A stretch of 64,000 nucleotides of DNA from Rhodococcus sp. ABRD24 (GTDB lineage Bacteria > Actinomycetota > Actinomycetes > Mycobacteriales > Mycobacteriaceae), in the NCBI RefSeq assembly GCF_004328705.1, contig NZ_CP035319.1:1550001-1614000 (forward strand), read 5' to 3'. The translations under genes were made by a program, and so were the position numbers. This document shows positions 36,472 through 45,171 of the stretch, in pieces (positions within the stretch are counted from its first letter, which is position 1; the number at the start of each line of letters is the position of its first letter). A model generated the notes under the pieces. That model was not told the origin of the DNA. It ran no database searches and was given only the letters and a program-made list of their open reading frames with translations.

Positions 36472-36494
36472 GTACAAACGGTAGCGTGCCGTCC

Positions 36495-36998
36495 ATGGCA
36501 CGACGCATCGAGCATTCCGCGCACTACCCCCGCCCCGTAGCCACGGTCCACGCGGCGCTCACCGACGAGCGCTACTGGCACGCCCGGCTGGCGAAGGTCG
36601 GCGGCCCCAGCGCGCAGCTGACGAGCATCGTCGCGGGCGACGGCAGAATCGATGTCACGATGGCCCAGGCCGTCCCGGCCGAGCATCTACCGCCGGTCGT
36701 CACCAAGATCCGTCCGGGTGACCTCATCATCAGCCGCGCCGAATCTTGGGGTGCGCTGCAGGGCGATCGCGCCGAAGGCACCTTCACCGCCGACGTCGAC
36801 GGCACCCCCGGGCACGTCCGCGGGACCATGACTCTGACCCCGGATGGCGACGGGTCGCTGCTGGTCCTGGCAGGTGAGGTCGAGGTGAAGATCCCGCTGA
36901 TCGGCAGCAAGATCGAGTCCGTGATCGCAGGTCAGGTGCTCGAACTCCTCGACGCCGAACAGGACTTCACCGAGCACTGGACGGATGCGGCCGAGTAG
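36495..36998 (+). CDS. DUF2505 protein, copy 1 (Rv0481c-like)
   Basis: 167 residues of a START/SRPBCC-type fold (MARRIEHSAHYPRPVATVHA, ALTDERYW, GTMTLTPDGDGSLLVLAGEVEVKIPLIGSKIE). Members have a hydrophobic cavity, but no ligand is known. Divergent from murB, as in mycobacteria, with a 23-bp gap. A second copy follows 45 bp downstream in the same direction; the two align along their length. Confidence 0.82.
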   Translation: MARRIEHSAHYPRPVATVHAALTDERYWHARLAKVGGPSAQLTSIVAGDGRIDVTMAQAVPAEHLPPVVTKIRPGDLIISRAESWGALQGDRAEGTFTADVDGTPGHVRGTMTLTPDGDGSLLVLAGEVEVKIPLIGSKIESVIAGQVLELLDAEQDFTEHWTDAAE

Positions 36999-37043
36999 TC
37001 ACTTTCTCCGACAGTGCGGACCGGAGCCGGTAATCTGCCGGTC

Positions 37044-37544
37044 ATGGCCCGCCGCATCGACTACTCAGCACGGTTCACCCACCCTGCCGAGCGGGTGTAT
37101 GCCGCGCTGACCGACCCGGACTACTGGGAGGCGCGGATGGAGGAGATGCGTAAGTACTCGGAGAACCGCGTCGAGACGCTCGACATTCACGACGGCGGAA
37201 TCGACCTGGTGCTACACCACGTGCTGCCGCGCAAGGACCTGCCGGAGATCGCACAGACAGTCCTGAAGAAGGACCTGATCATCACGCGCAAGGAGCGGTA
37301 CACCCCGTTCGGCGATCCCGTCACCGGCACCTACGAGGCGTCCATCCCGGCAGGCCCGGGCAGCCTCACGGGAACCATCGAACTCTTCGGCACCGAAACG
37401 GGCTGCACGCTGCGCACGACGTCGGAGGCGAAGGTGTACATCCCGTTCATCGGTGGCAGGCTCGAGCAGCTGATGCTGGTGAATCTGGTCGATCTGTTCC
37501 GCACGGAAGCCGAGGTCACGGCCACCTGGCTCGCTCGACAGTAG
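37044..37544 (+). CDS. DUF2505 protein, copy 2
   Basis: 166 residues. It shares MARRIDYSARF, ALTDPDYW, LTGTIELFGTETGC and AKVYIPFIGGRLEQL with copy 1, so this is an old tandem duplication. The charged segment MEEMRKYSENRVETLD replaces the glycine-rich start of copy 1, suggesting a different ligand. Probably co-transcribed with copy 1. Confidence 0.82.
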   Translation: MARRIDYSARFTHPAERVYAALTDPDYWEARMEEMRKYSENRVETLDIHDGGIDLVLHHVLPRKDLPEIAQTVLKKDLIITRKERYTPFGDPVTGTYEASIPAGPGSLTGTIELFGTETGCTLRTTSEAKVYIPFIGGRLEQLMLVNLVDLFRTEAEVTATWLARQ

Positions 37545-37610
37545 GGCGTGGACGGCACGGTCGTTCCCTGAGGCCGAACCGTTCGCCGAAATCTGTCGGC
37601 ACCCCGACGT

Positions 37611-39464
37611 ATGTTCGTACGCATGTTCGATGGAGCTGGTTTCGGGGTGAGAGAGATCGATGTCGTCGATCTCCCGGACATCCTCGCGGCGGGCGCGCGC
37701 GGCGAGAACATGCTGGCTGCGCAGAAGGTGCTCGCAGCCTCGATGCTGTCGAAGGCCCGCTTCGAGGCGGAGGTCGCGGCGAGTGGCGACTGCGACAAGG
37801 CGTGGCGGATCGCGGCCACCGAAGTTTCGGTCCGGCTCACCTGCTCGACCACGATCGCCGAGCGGTACATCGAGACCGGCGACATGCTCGACGAGTCGCT
37901 GCCCGAGCTGAAGACTGCATTCGTCGCCGGCGAGGTCGACTACCCCCGCGTGCGTGCGGTGGTCCGGGCGTTGACCGGGATCGCCGCGGGCACGATCGCG
38001 GCGGTCGAACCCGGAGCGGTGGCCTCGGCCCGCGAACTTCCGCCCGGCCGCCTCGAACGCGAGGTCGAGCGGCAGGTGCTCGAGCACGACGCAGACGCGG
38101 CGGCTCAGCAGCGCGAACGCATGCTCGGCGAACGAGACGCCTGCGTGAAGTCGGATCGCTACGGGCTTTCCTCGTTGCGAGCGACACTCACCGCCGCGGA
38201 GGGCCGTGAGGCCGACGCCTTGATCCGCGAGGTTGCGGCCACGGTGTGCCGACACGACGGTCGCGACGCGCGCACCCGGCGGGCAGACGCATTGATGGCG
38301 ATCATGCACGGCGAATCCCGCCTGACGTGCGAATGCGAGCAGCCGGACTGCCCGATGCGATCTGTGGTCGACCTGCCTGCACGGCGCAAGCCGCTGGTAC
38401 AACTGGTCTGCGATGTCGCGACGCTGCTCGGGCTGTCGAGCCGTCCGCCGGTGCTGGCCGGGCACGGTCCGATCGACCCCGATCTCGCGCGCGTCCTCGC
38501 CGAGGACGCCACGTGGCAGGCGATCCTCGTCGAGATGGGTTCGGCAGTAGACCGACTCGAAGGCGTCGGCACGGGCCCCGCCGAACCCGAGGCACCCGAA
38601 GCGAGCACGTCCGAACCGAACCTCGCCACCGACGTGCCCGTCTTCGGCCGCTGCCGCCGCGCCGGCACGGTTCCGGCGCGTATTACCGACTGCGGCGACC
38701 GCGTGCCCGCAGCGCGTTCGGCGGGCGAGACCATCGACCGACTGCGCGCCCGGCTCGGGCGCGAGCCGCAGCTGCGCGCCGGACGATTTCCCGACGGGCA
38801 CGGCGGGCATGTCACTGCGCCACCGGGTGCGCTCATCTACTCCCCCAGCGCAGCGCTCGCGACGAGAGTGCGCGTGCGGGATGGTTCGTGCCGGTTCCCG
38901 GGGTGCAGCGTGCCCGCTGCCCGCTGCGAACTCGACCACATCGTGCCATTCGATCACGACCGCCCCGATGGTGGCGGCTGGACCATCGCATCGAATCTGC
39001 AGTGCCTGTGTAAGGCGCACCACCAGTGCAAGACGATGCAGATCTGGCATGCCTCGATGCTCGACGGCGGGGCAATGTGCTGGACCGATGCCCACGGCCT
39101 GACCGCGCTCAGCCTCCCTACCGGTTATCGCACGGTCCACGCCCACACAACCGAACCTGGCCCGCGCCCAGACCCGGAAACCAACCTCGGAGCGGCACAG
39201 GCGAAACCAGTCAACGCGCGCAGGATCGCGTGGGGCGGTTCGACTCCTACCCCGCACGAGATCGACGAACTGATCGACTCGCCCACATGGTGGGAGGCGC
39301 ACATGCACCCCGACGACCGACCACCATCAGCCGCGCAGATCGCCGGAATCCTCGATCCCGAACTACGCAGACTCACAGCAGAACTCGCTGATCATCATGG
39401 TGAGCACCGCGCTATCGCGACACTTCGATCACGTCGAGGACGATCACACGTGGGCCGACCTTGA
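37611..39464 (+). CDS. HNH endonuclease with DUF222 domain (13E12-repeat family)
   Basis: 617 residues. A helical DUF222 domain spans about 60-300 (LDESLPELKTAFVAGEVDYPRVRAV style), followed by a linker rich in Pro/Glu/Thr and an HNH nuclease domain near 420-470 with CRFPGC, CELDHIVPFD and NLQCLCKAHH. All metal-binding Cys/His residues are present. These multicopy actinobacterial genes are thought to be mobile or selfish. ATG at 37611 or 37623. It interrupts the backbone order between the DUF2505 genes and the LmeA-like gene. Confidence 0.85.
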   Translation: MFVRMFDGAGFGVREIDVVDLPDILAAGARGENMLAAQKVLAASMLSKARFEAEVAASGDCDKAWRIAATEVSVRLTCSTTIAERYIETGDMLDESLPELKTAFVAGEVDYPRVRAVVRALTGIAAGTIAAVEPGAVASARELPPGRLEREVERQVLEHDADAAAQQRERMLGERDACVKSDRYGLSSLRATLTAAEGREADALIREVAATVCRHDGRDARTRRADALMAIMHGESRLTCECEQPDCPMRSVVDLPARRKPLVQLVCDVATLLGLSSRPPVLAGHGPIDPDLARVLAEDATWQAILVEMGSAVDRLEGVGTGPAEPEAPEASTSEPNLATDVPVFGRCRRAGTVPARITDCGDRVPAARSAGETIDRLRARLGREPQLRAGRFPDGHGGHVTAPPGALIYSPSAALATRVRVRDGSCRFPGCSVPAARCELDHIVPFDHDRPDGGGWTIASNLQCLCKAHHQCKTMQIWHASMLDGGAMCWTDAHGLTALSLPTGYRTVHAHTTEPGPRPDPETNLGAAQAKPVNARRIAWGGSTPTPHEIDELIDSPTWWEAHMHPDDRPPSAAQIAGILDPELRRLTAELADHHGEHRAIATLRSRRGRSHVGRP

Positions 39465-39475
39465 TGCCGCCGCAG

Positions 39476-40087
39476 CTACCAGCACGAGCCGAGTGCGTGC
39501 TCGATGCGTTCGATGACCTGCTCGGGGTGTCCCGTGCATTCGGCGCGGAGCTGGCCAGGATCGATCCGCCCGATTGCGACTCCGTCACAGACCACTTCGT
39601 CGAGGAGATCCTGTGCGATACCCCCGGTCGCGAGATCCAGGGCCGTGCACAGCGGCGTCGTGAGGCCGAACGTGCCGGTCTGTTCGCAATCCCGGGCCCG
39701 AAGTTCGCGCCGGTGCAACGCGAGCCGCCGGGTCGGCGCGGGTGACGCGCCGGACGTCGTCAGATGCACAAAGCTGGGGTGCAAGTGACCGAGACCGTGC
39801 AGTTCGGCGGCACTCTGGTGGGACACCACTGCGGCGCCCTCGAACCACGCACACCATTTTGCGTATTCCTCTAGATCGCTCCGCGGAAATGAGGCAAGGC
39901 GGAACAGATCCCGTTCTATCCGCAACCAGGACCCCTCGGCCAGGCGGCCGCCGATATCCTCGGCAGTGCACCCGAGGCGCAGCGCCTGCCCGGTCGTGAA
40001 ATACCCCGCTTGCCGGAGCGCAAGACGGCGCAGATCTTCACCCGCCTCCGGAGTGGGTTCGCGCCGCGGATCTGTCCAGCCCGCCAT
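39476..40087 (-). CDS. AbiEi-like antitoxin/winged-helix protein, no partner
   Basis: 203 residues. The N-terminal winged helix (RRLALRQAGYFTTGQALRLG, LRIERDLFRLASFP) and central VVSHQSAAELHGLGHLHP are typical of the AbiEi antitoxin-domain family. In true type IV systems the toxin AbiEii, a nucleotidyltransferase, is encoded next door; none is present here, so this is an orphan regulator-like member. Convergent with the HNH gene, 11 bp between stops. Confidence 0.7.
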   Translation of the reverse strand: MAGWTDPRREPTPEAGEDLRRLALRQAGYFTTGQALRLGCTAEDIGGRLAEGSWLRIERDLFRLASFPRSDLEEYAKWCAWFEGAAVVSHQSAAELHGLGHLHPSFVHLTTSGASPAPTRRLALHRRELRARDCEQTGTFGLTTPLCTALDLATGGIAQDLLDEVVCDGVAIGRIDPGQLRAECTGHPEQVIERIEHALGSCW

Positions 40088-40201
40088 GTAGCCACCCTAC
40101 TGCGACACTGTGGAACAGGTCACAGTTTTGATGATCATGGGTGTCCATACCGAGTCCTCATTCACAGAAACCGTTCAGAGTCTTCGGGAAGAATCCCTGT
40201 C

Positions 40202-40972
40202 ATGTCGGCACCAGTGAACGCACCCCAGATGCCCACGCCTCCGAAGACCAAGCGGCGCAGGGCGGTCACGATCTCGCTCATCGTGGTCGCTGTGCTCATC
40301 GTCGGGCTCATCGGCGGCGAGCTGTTCCTGCGGCAGCGCGCGACCAGCTGCATGGAGTCACAGTTCCAGAGCCAGCTCGGCTCCGATGTGAACGTGAGCC
40401 TGAGCTGGAAGCCGGTCCTGCTGCAGATGACAGACAAGAACGTTCCGTACGTGAAGATCGACAGCTCCGGCTCGTCGTTCGGTCCCGCGCAGGGCATGGA
40501 GGTTCACGCCCGCGCCAATGACATCCGTATCACCGACTCTCCCGAGAGCAGCGGCACAATAGGCAGCTCGTCCGCCGATATCACGTGGGCGACCGCCGGC
40601 ATCCTTGCGACCGTTCAATCTCAGCCGCTGGGCAACCTCATCAGCACGGTGACCACCGACCCGGCTGCGGGGACACTGACGTTCGCCGTCGGGCCGGCGG
40701 GACTGGCCGATCTGACGGTGCGCCCGACGGTGCAGAACGGCGAGGTGGTCGTCGAGACGGTGGGCGCCGCGATCCTGGGGCTCGGCCTACCGACCGCGCT
40801 CGTGGACGGGATCGTGCAATCCCTCACCGACAGCCTGCAGCAGTACCCGCTGGGGATGGCCCCGACATCGGTGACCGTCTCCGACAACGCCGTGAACCTG
40901 ACCCTCGACGGCGGTCAGTACACGATGCCGCCGCAGGACCCGAGCGTGCAGAGCGGCTGCAGCATCCTCTAG
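40202..40972 (+). CDS. LmeA-like (DUF2993) membrane-anchored lipid-binding protein
   Basis: 256 residues from ATG 40202. One N-terminal membrane helix (about 21-43) after a KRRR stop, then a beta-rich periplasmic domain of the DUF2993/LmeA type (GMEVHARANDIRI, LTVRPTVQNGEVVVETVGAAILGLGLP, DSLQQYPLGMAPTSV). LmeA family members bind phospholipid and support lipomannan maturation in mycobacteria. Occupies the Rv0479c position. The stop overlaps the convergent racemase gene by four bases. Confidence 0.78.
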   Translation: MSAPVNAPQMPTPPKTKRRRAVTISLIVVAVLIVGLIGGELFLRQRATSCMESQFQSQLGSDVNVSLSWKPVLLQMTDKNVPYVKIDSSGSSFGPAQGMEVHARANDIRITDSPESSGTIGSSSADITWATAGILATVQSQPLGNLISTVTTDPAAGTLTFAVGPAGLADLTVRPTVQNGEVVVETVGAAILGLGLPTALVDGIVQSLTDSLQQYPLGMAPTSVTVSDNAVNLTLDGGQYTMPPQDPSVQSGCSIL

Positions 40973-42090
40973 CCGATGCCGCGGCCGCACGCATCCGGCT
41001 CGCACCACTGGCCGACGACTGCGTCGATCTCGTCGTACACAGCCGGTCCGGGAGCTGAGCCCGCGCCGCGGGAGAACCGCGGGGCGGGTGCCGGCTGCTC
41101 GATACCGTCTACGGTCACGAAGGATGTTCTCGCGGTGTTGTGCGGATGTTCCGGGGCCTCGCCGAACGCGAGGACCGGCGTCACGCAGGCATCGACGCCG
41201 TCGAACATCTCCGCCCACTCGTCCCGGGTCCGGGTAGCGAATCGGCCCGCGAAGACGGTTCGCAACTCCGCCCACCGGCCGCGGTCCCAACGATCCGGCA
41301 GGTCCTCCGGCGACAGTTGCAGCCCGGCCACGAGGGCCGCGTAGAACTGGTCTTCCAGGGCGCCGACAGCAACGAACCGGTCGTCGGCACAGCGGTAGGT
41401 CCCGTAGAACGGCGCCGATCCGTCGAGCATGTTGGTTCCCCGCCGATCGGACCACCGGCCCGCGGCCCGCCAGGACCACTGCAACTGTGCGAGGAGGCCG
41501 GCGCCATCGACCATCGCCGCGTCGATCACCTGCCCCAGACCGGTGCGATCACGCTCCCACAGCGCGGCCAGCACGCCCTGCACCAACAGCATCGACCCAC
41601 CGCCGAAGTCCCCGACCAGGCTCAACGGCGGGACCGGGACGCCGTCGTGCGGGCCCATGGTCTCGAGCAACCCGGTCAGCGCCAGGTAGTTGATGTCGTG
41701 ACCGGCCCTTGCCGCCCACGGACCCTGCTGGCCCCAGCCGGTCATCCGTCCGTACACCAGGCCGGGATTGGTGTCAGCGAACTCCTCCGGACCCAGCCCC
41801 AGCCGCTCCATGACCGACGGCCGGAAGCCCTCGAGCAGGACGTCCGCCACCTCGACGAGCCGGCGCACCTGGGCCAGGTCATCGACGTCCTTCAGATCGG
41901 CCAGAACGATCCGCTTCCCGCGCTGCATCGCGCGGTCCGCATCCCGGACACCGTCGTCCGGCGTCGTGGCACTGCGCCGTTGCACTCGGACCACGTGCGC
42001 GCCCATGTCTGCGAGCATCATCGCCGCATGCGGAACCGGACCGATGCCGGCCATCTCGACCACCCGCAGGCCCGTCAATGGACCCGCCAT
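40969..42090 (-). CDS. mcr: alpha-methylacyl-CoA racemase (CaiB/BaiF type III CoA-transferase fold)
   Basis: 373 residues, closely following mycobacterial Mcr. EGFRPSVMERLGLGP (Arg90), AGHDINYLALTG (His131) and SLVGDFGGGS (Asp161) supply the CoA-binding Arg and the His/Asp acid-base pair that epimerise the alpha-methyl centre. It converts (2R)- to (2S)-methylacyl-CoA so that beta-oxidation can act. Last gene of a four-gene operon: its ATG overlaps the TetR stop by one base. The operon implies degradation of a methyl-branched substrate. Confidence 0.88.
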   Translation of the reverse strand: MAGPLTGLRVVEMAGIGPVPHAAMMLADMGAHVVRVQRRSATTPDDGVRDADRAMQRGKRIVLADLKDVDDLAQVRRLVEVADVLLEGFRPSVMERLGLGPEEFADTNPGLVYGRMTGWGQQGPWAARAGHDINYLALTGLLETMGPHDGVPVPPLSLVGDFGGGSMLLVQGVLAALWERDRTGLGQVIDAAMVDGAGLLAQLQWSWRAAGRWSDRRGTNMLDGSAPFYGTYRCADDRFVAVGALEDQFYAALVAGLQLSPEDLPDRWDRGRWAELRTVFAGRFATRTRDEWAEMFDGVDACVTPVLAFGEAPEHPHNTARTSFVTVDGIEQPAPAPRFSRGAGSAPGPAVYDEIDAVVGQWCEPDACGRGIG

Positions 42091-42734
42091 CAGACCTGCA
42101 CCCCGTCACCGCGCCGCCGAGACTGCAAGATCCCGTCCAGCGCGAACCCCACGTAGTTCTCGATCAGGTCGTCCATGTCCTGATCGGCCCGAAGCCACCA
42201 GCTGATGCCATTCATCATGTCCAGCAAGGCGATCGCCGCGAGGCCGGGATTGCCGACCGCGAACTCACCCGAACGCACGCCCGCAGCGATCACATCGCGG
42301 ATCCGGCGCTGGTAGTACTTCCGGATGTCGGTGACGACGGCCAGATGCTCCGGCGTCAACGCGGTGAGCTCACGCAGACTGACCAGGTGTTCCACCCGCT
42401 TCTCGGTCAGGGTGCAGATGTGCGCCCTGATCAATCCGGTGAGCCGCTGGGTCGGCGTGCCCGCTGCATCCAGCAACGGCATGTGCTGGTCCACCAGGTC
42501 CCGGGTCATCCCGAGTGCGATCGCGTACATGATCTCTTCTTTGGAAGAGAAGTGGTTGTACAGGCTCGCGCCCTTGATTCCGACGGCGGTCGCGATCTCC
42601 CGCATACCGACGGTGTGATAGCCCTGTTCGGCGAAGCACCGCGCGGCGGCGGACAGGATTTCGCTGCGCCGGCCGCCCGTTGCGGCGCGGACGGACTTCG
42701 CCTCCTCGATCGAGGCGACGGCGTCGTCGTTCAT
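42090..42734 (-). CDS. TetR family regulator of the racemase/CoA-ligase operon
   Basis: 214 residues. Helix-turn-helix at about 20-70 (EILSAAARCFAEQGYHTVGM and REIATAVGIKGASLYNHF), then an all-helical ligand domain typical of KstR2/FadR-like regulators of CoA-thioester catabolism. ATG 42734 overlaps the CoA-synthetase stop as ATGA, and its stop overlaps the racemase start. Its likely target is the palindrome at 45133-45148 upstream of the monooxygenase and perhaps its relative upstream of the nitroreductase. Confidence 0.85.
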   Translation of the reverse strand: MNDDAVASIEEAKSVRAATGGRRSEILSAAARCFAEQGYHTVGMREIATAVGIKGASLYNHFSSKEEIMYAIALGMTRDLVDQHMPLLDAAGTPTQRLTGLIRAHICTLTEKRVEHLVSLRELTALTPEHLAVVTDIRKYYQRRIRDVIAAGVRSGEFAVGNPGLAAIALLDMMNGISWWLRADQDMDDLIENYVGFALDGILQSRRRGDGVQV

Positions 42735-44341
42735 GACCGCACACCGCCGTGCACTCGGCGGAGTTCCCGCTTGAGCAGCTTGCCCTGGGGGTCCACGGGA
42801 AGCTCCTCGACTATGTTGATCGCCTTGGGCACCTTGTAGTTGGCGAGCTGATCTCGGCAATACACTCGCAACTCCTCCTCACTCGTCGAGGAATCAGGCT
42901 TCACCATGACGAATCCGGTGACAACCTCGGACCAGTACTCGTCCGGCAGACCCACCACCGCAGCCCGCACCACGTCGGGGTGGCTCTGCAGCGCCCGCTC
43001 TACCTCCTGCGAGGACACGTTGAGACCGCCGGTCTTGATCATGTCCTTGCTCCGGTCCAGGAAGAACAGGTTGCCTGCCTCGTCCTGCCGGACGATGTCG
43101 CCGGTGTGCACCCAGCCGTCGCGCAGCGTTGCTGCAGTGCGTTCCGGATCCTTGAAATAGCCGGACATCACCGACGGTGAACGACAGATCAGCTCACCCG
43201 ATTCGGCATCGTTCCCCTCGGCGTCGACGACCCGGATCTCCAGGTGCGACACGGGCTTACCGATCCACGTGGGATCCTGGTCCGGAATGTCCTCGAGCGT
43301 GCGGAACCAGCCGACGGCGCCGAGCTGCGAGAGCTCCGACTGCCCCCAGTACGTCCCCCACACGACCGACGGTGCCGCCGCCGACCACGCCGCGATCGCG
43401 TGCGGCGACACCTGCCCGCCGTAGGTCATACACCGCTGCACGGTGCCGACCGTCTCCGCGGCGAAGAGCGGATGGTTCGACAGGCTGATGTAGAAAGTCG
43501 GAGTCTGGGCGATGACGGTGATGCCCTCGTCCCGGATCATCTCCAACGACCGACCCGCCTCCGTCGAGGCAGGCAGCACCAGGGTCGCGCCCATCATCGT
43601 CAGGGTGGTCATGGAACCGATTCCGGCGATCGTGTGGAACGGCATGACGTACAGCCAGACGTCGTCGGGCTGGGTGCGCAGGCCCCAACTCCACGCCGGT
43701 GCGGTCGAGATCAGGTAGTTGCGGTGCGTGATCATCACGCCCTTCGGGGCCGCCTCGGTGCCGCTCGTGTAGACGATCATCGCCAGATCGTGTTCGTCCA
43801 CGTCGCAGTCGGGCTCCGTGCTACCGGAATCGGCGAGCGCGGCCTCGAACGATATCCAGTCCTCGCTCGATTCGCCGCCGATCACCAGGTAGGAGGAGGA
43901 CAACCAGCGGGAGCGCGTCGCGTCGACCACTGCGGTGAATTCGGCGCCGGCCACCACGACGGCGGGTTCCAGATGCGCGAGCTGGTCGCCCACCTCACGG
44001 GCGCCGAACAGCACGTTGATACCGGAGAACGCTGCGCCCACCTTGAGCGCCCCGTAGTAGGCGATGACCGTCTCGATACCGTTCCGCGCCATCACGGCGA
44101 TCCGGTCGCCTCGGCGCACCCCACGATCGAGCAGGGCGTGTGCGAACCTAGCTGCTCGCTCGTCGAGGTCTCGGTAGGTACACACGTCGCGGGTTCCATC
44201 GGCCGAGTAGCTGATGAACGCCGGCTTGTCCCCGATCGTGCGCGCATGCCTGCGGAGCTGGTCGCCGAGGGTCGCGCGGCCGAGAGGACTGGTGTGGATG
44301 GAGGACTGCGGGTGCATGACGCCTTCCAGGGTGGTGGTCAT
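42731..44341 (-). CDS. acyl-CoA synthetase (AMP-binding, FadD type)
   Basis: 536 residues from ATG 44341, which overlaps the nitroreductase stop. ANL superfamily: P-loop MIVYTSGTEAAPKGV, YGGQVSPHAIAAW, the hinge GWVHTGDIVRQDEAG, FFLDRSKDMIKTGG and the adenylating Lys in DPQGKLLKREL. It activates a carboxylic acid to its CoA thioester. In this operon it should feed the racemase, so the substrate is probably a methyl-branched or cyclic-derived acid. Confidence 0.9.
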   Translation of the reverse strand: MTTTLEGVMHPQSSIHTSPLGRATLGDQLRRHARTIGDKPAFISYSADGTRDVCTYRDLDERAARFAHALLDRGVRRGDRIAVMARNGIETVIAYYGALKVGAAFSGINVLFGAREVGDQLAHLEPAVVVAGAEFTAVVDATRSRWLSSSYLVIGGESSEDWISFEAALADSGSTEPDCDVDEHDLAMIVYTSGTEAAPKGVMITHRNYLISTAPAWSWGLRTQPDDVWLYVMPFHTIAGIGSMTTLTMMGATLVLPASTEAGRSLEMIRDEGITVIAQTPTFYISLSNHPLFAAETVGTVQRCMTYGGQVSPHAIAAWSAAAPSVVWGTYWGQSELSQLGAVGWFRTLEDIPDQDPTWIGKPVSHLEIRVVDAEGNDAESGELICRSPSVMSGYFKDPERTAATLRDGWVHTGDIVRQDEAGNLFFLDRSKDMIKTGGLNVSSQEVERALQSHPDVVRAAVVGLPDEYWSEVVTGFVMVKPDSSTSEEELRVYCRDQLANYKVPKAINIVEELPVDPQGKLLKRELRRVHGGVRS

Positions 44342-44976
44342 CCGAACAGGGGGGTGTCGAAGTTGTCGAGGGACACGCTGTCCTCGACGGGGCTGCGGCT
44401 CAGCTTCGTCGGGAATCCCTTGGCCGGGTAGCCGACGGCGACGTGCGCGGCGGTGATGAAGCCGTCCGGGATCCCGAGTAATTCCTTGACCTTGATCTCG
44501 TCGTGGCACAGCAGGGTCGTCACGGCGCTGCCCACGCCCTGATCGCGCAGGGCCAGGCACAGGTTCTGGACGGTGGGATAGATCGAAGCACCACCGACGA
44601 CGCTGAGCCGGTCCAACTCGGCGTCGGTGGGGTGCAGTCCCTCGAGGTCGGCACACACCACGATCAGCACGGGAACCTCGGCGAGGTGGTGCGCGAAGTC
44701 GTTGGCGCTCTCCACCGTCTTCGGCACGGCACCGACCGAGCGAACGCCGTCGAGAACTGCCTGATAGTAGCCCTCCCAGTGCGGGAGGTAGAGCGCGGCG
44801 AGTTGCCGGCGGACCTCCGGATCACGAACCACGATCCAGCGAACCGGCTGCCGGTTGCCACCCTGGGGACCGAATCGGGCGGCATCGAAGGCCCGGTGCA
44901 GCACCTCGTCCGGCACGGGCTCATCGGAGTAATACCGGCAGGTACCGGTGGTGCGCATGGCCTCGACGAGTTCCAT
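44338..44976 (-). CDS. nitroreductase family flavoprotein
   Basis: 212 residues, FMN-dependent. CRYYSDEPVPDEVLHRAFDA, ARFGPQGGNRQPVRWIVV and HVAVGYPAKGFPTKLSRSP are the FMN-binding and dimer segments. Such proteins reduce nitro groups, quinones or enones, or desaturate. AAGGAG precedes the ATG. First gene of the four-gene operon, divergent from the monooxygenase. Within a ketone-degradation setting an enone or flavin-reducing role seems more likely than nitroreduction. Confidence 0.85.
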   Translation of the reverse strand: MELVEAMRTTGTCRYYSDEPVPDEVLHRAFDAARFGPQGGNRQPVRWIVVRDPEVRRQLAALYLPHWEGYYQAVLDGVRSVGAVPKTVESANDFAHHLAEVPVLIVVCADLEGLHPTDAELDRLSVVGGASIYPTVQNLCLALRDQGVGSAVTTLLCHDEIKVKELLGIPDGFITAAHVAVGYPAKGFPTKLSRSPVEDSVSLDNFDTPLFG

Positions 44977-45033
44977 CGGTGACTCCTTCTCGGGACGGCT
45001 GCTGGGCCGGTGACTTCGGATCGGACCTTCATT

Positions 45034-45049
45034 TAACTTACAGCAGTTA
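45034..45049. promoter_or_regulatory. inverted repeat upstream of nitroreductase operon
   Basis: TAACTTACAGCAGTTA has five-base arms and six-base spacer. On the minus strand it reads CTAACTGCTGTAAGTTA, sharing the CTAAC half-site with the 45133-45148 operator. A weaker second site for the same TetR is possible. Confidence 0.35.
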
Positions 45050-45098
45050 GCGTGATATGAAGCACATCATGTCTACAGCCCTACGGTAAGTCAAGGTA

Positions 45099-45128
45099 TT
45101 GACGAATCTTCTTTCGGGCTTGTATACC
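45099..45128 (+). promoter_or_regulatory. sigma70-type promoter of the monooxygenase gene
   Basis: TTGACG (45099-45104), 18-base spacer, TATACC (45123-45128). Transcription would start near 45134, inside the palindrome that follows, which is ideal placement for repression. Confidence 0.65.
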
Positions 45129-45132
45129 CTTT

Positions 45133-45148
45133 ACTAACGAACGTTAGT
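45133..45148. promoter_or_regulatory. TetR-type operator at monooxygenase transcription start
   Basis: ACTAACGAACGTTAGT is a perfect palindrome: seven-base arms around AA. It lies directly after the -10 element. The TetR gene of the divergent operon is the natural candidate to bind it. Confidence 0.7.
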
Positions 45149-45171
45149 TTCTCGAGGAAGTGGTACCCGCC

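Noticed and set aside
37212..39308. A 698-codon open frame on the minus strand opposite the HNH gene
   Set aside because: It is the antisense of a strongly coding plus-strand gene in GC-rich DNA; its translation is rich in Arg, Gly and Ala and has no recognisable domain.
45160..45171. GTG start for the monooxygenase
   Set aside because: It lies within the ribosome-binding region of ATG 45172.
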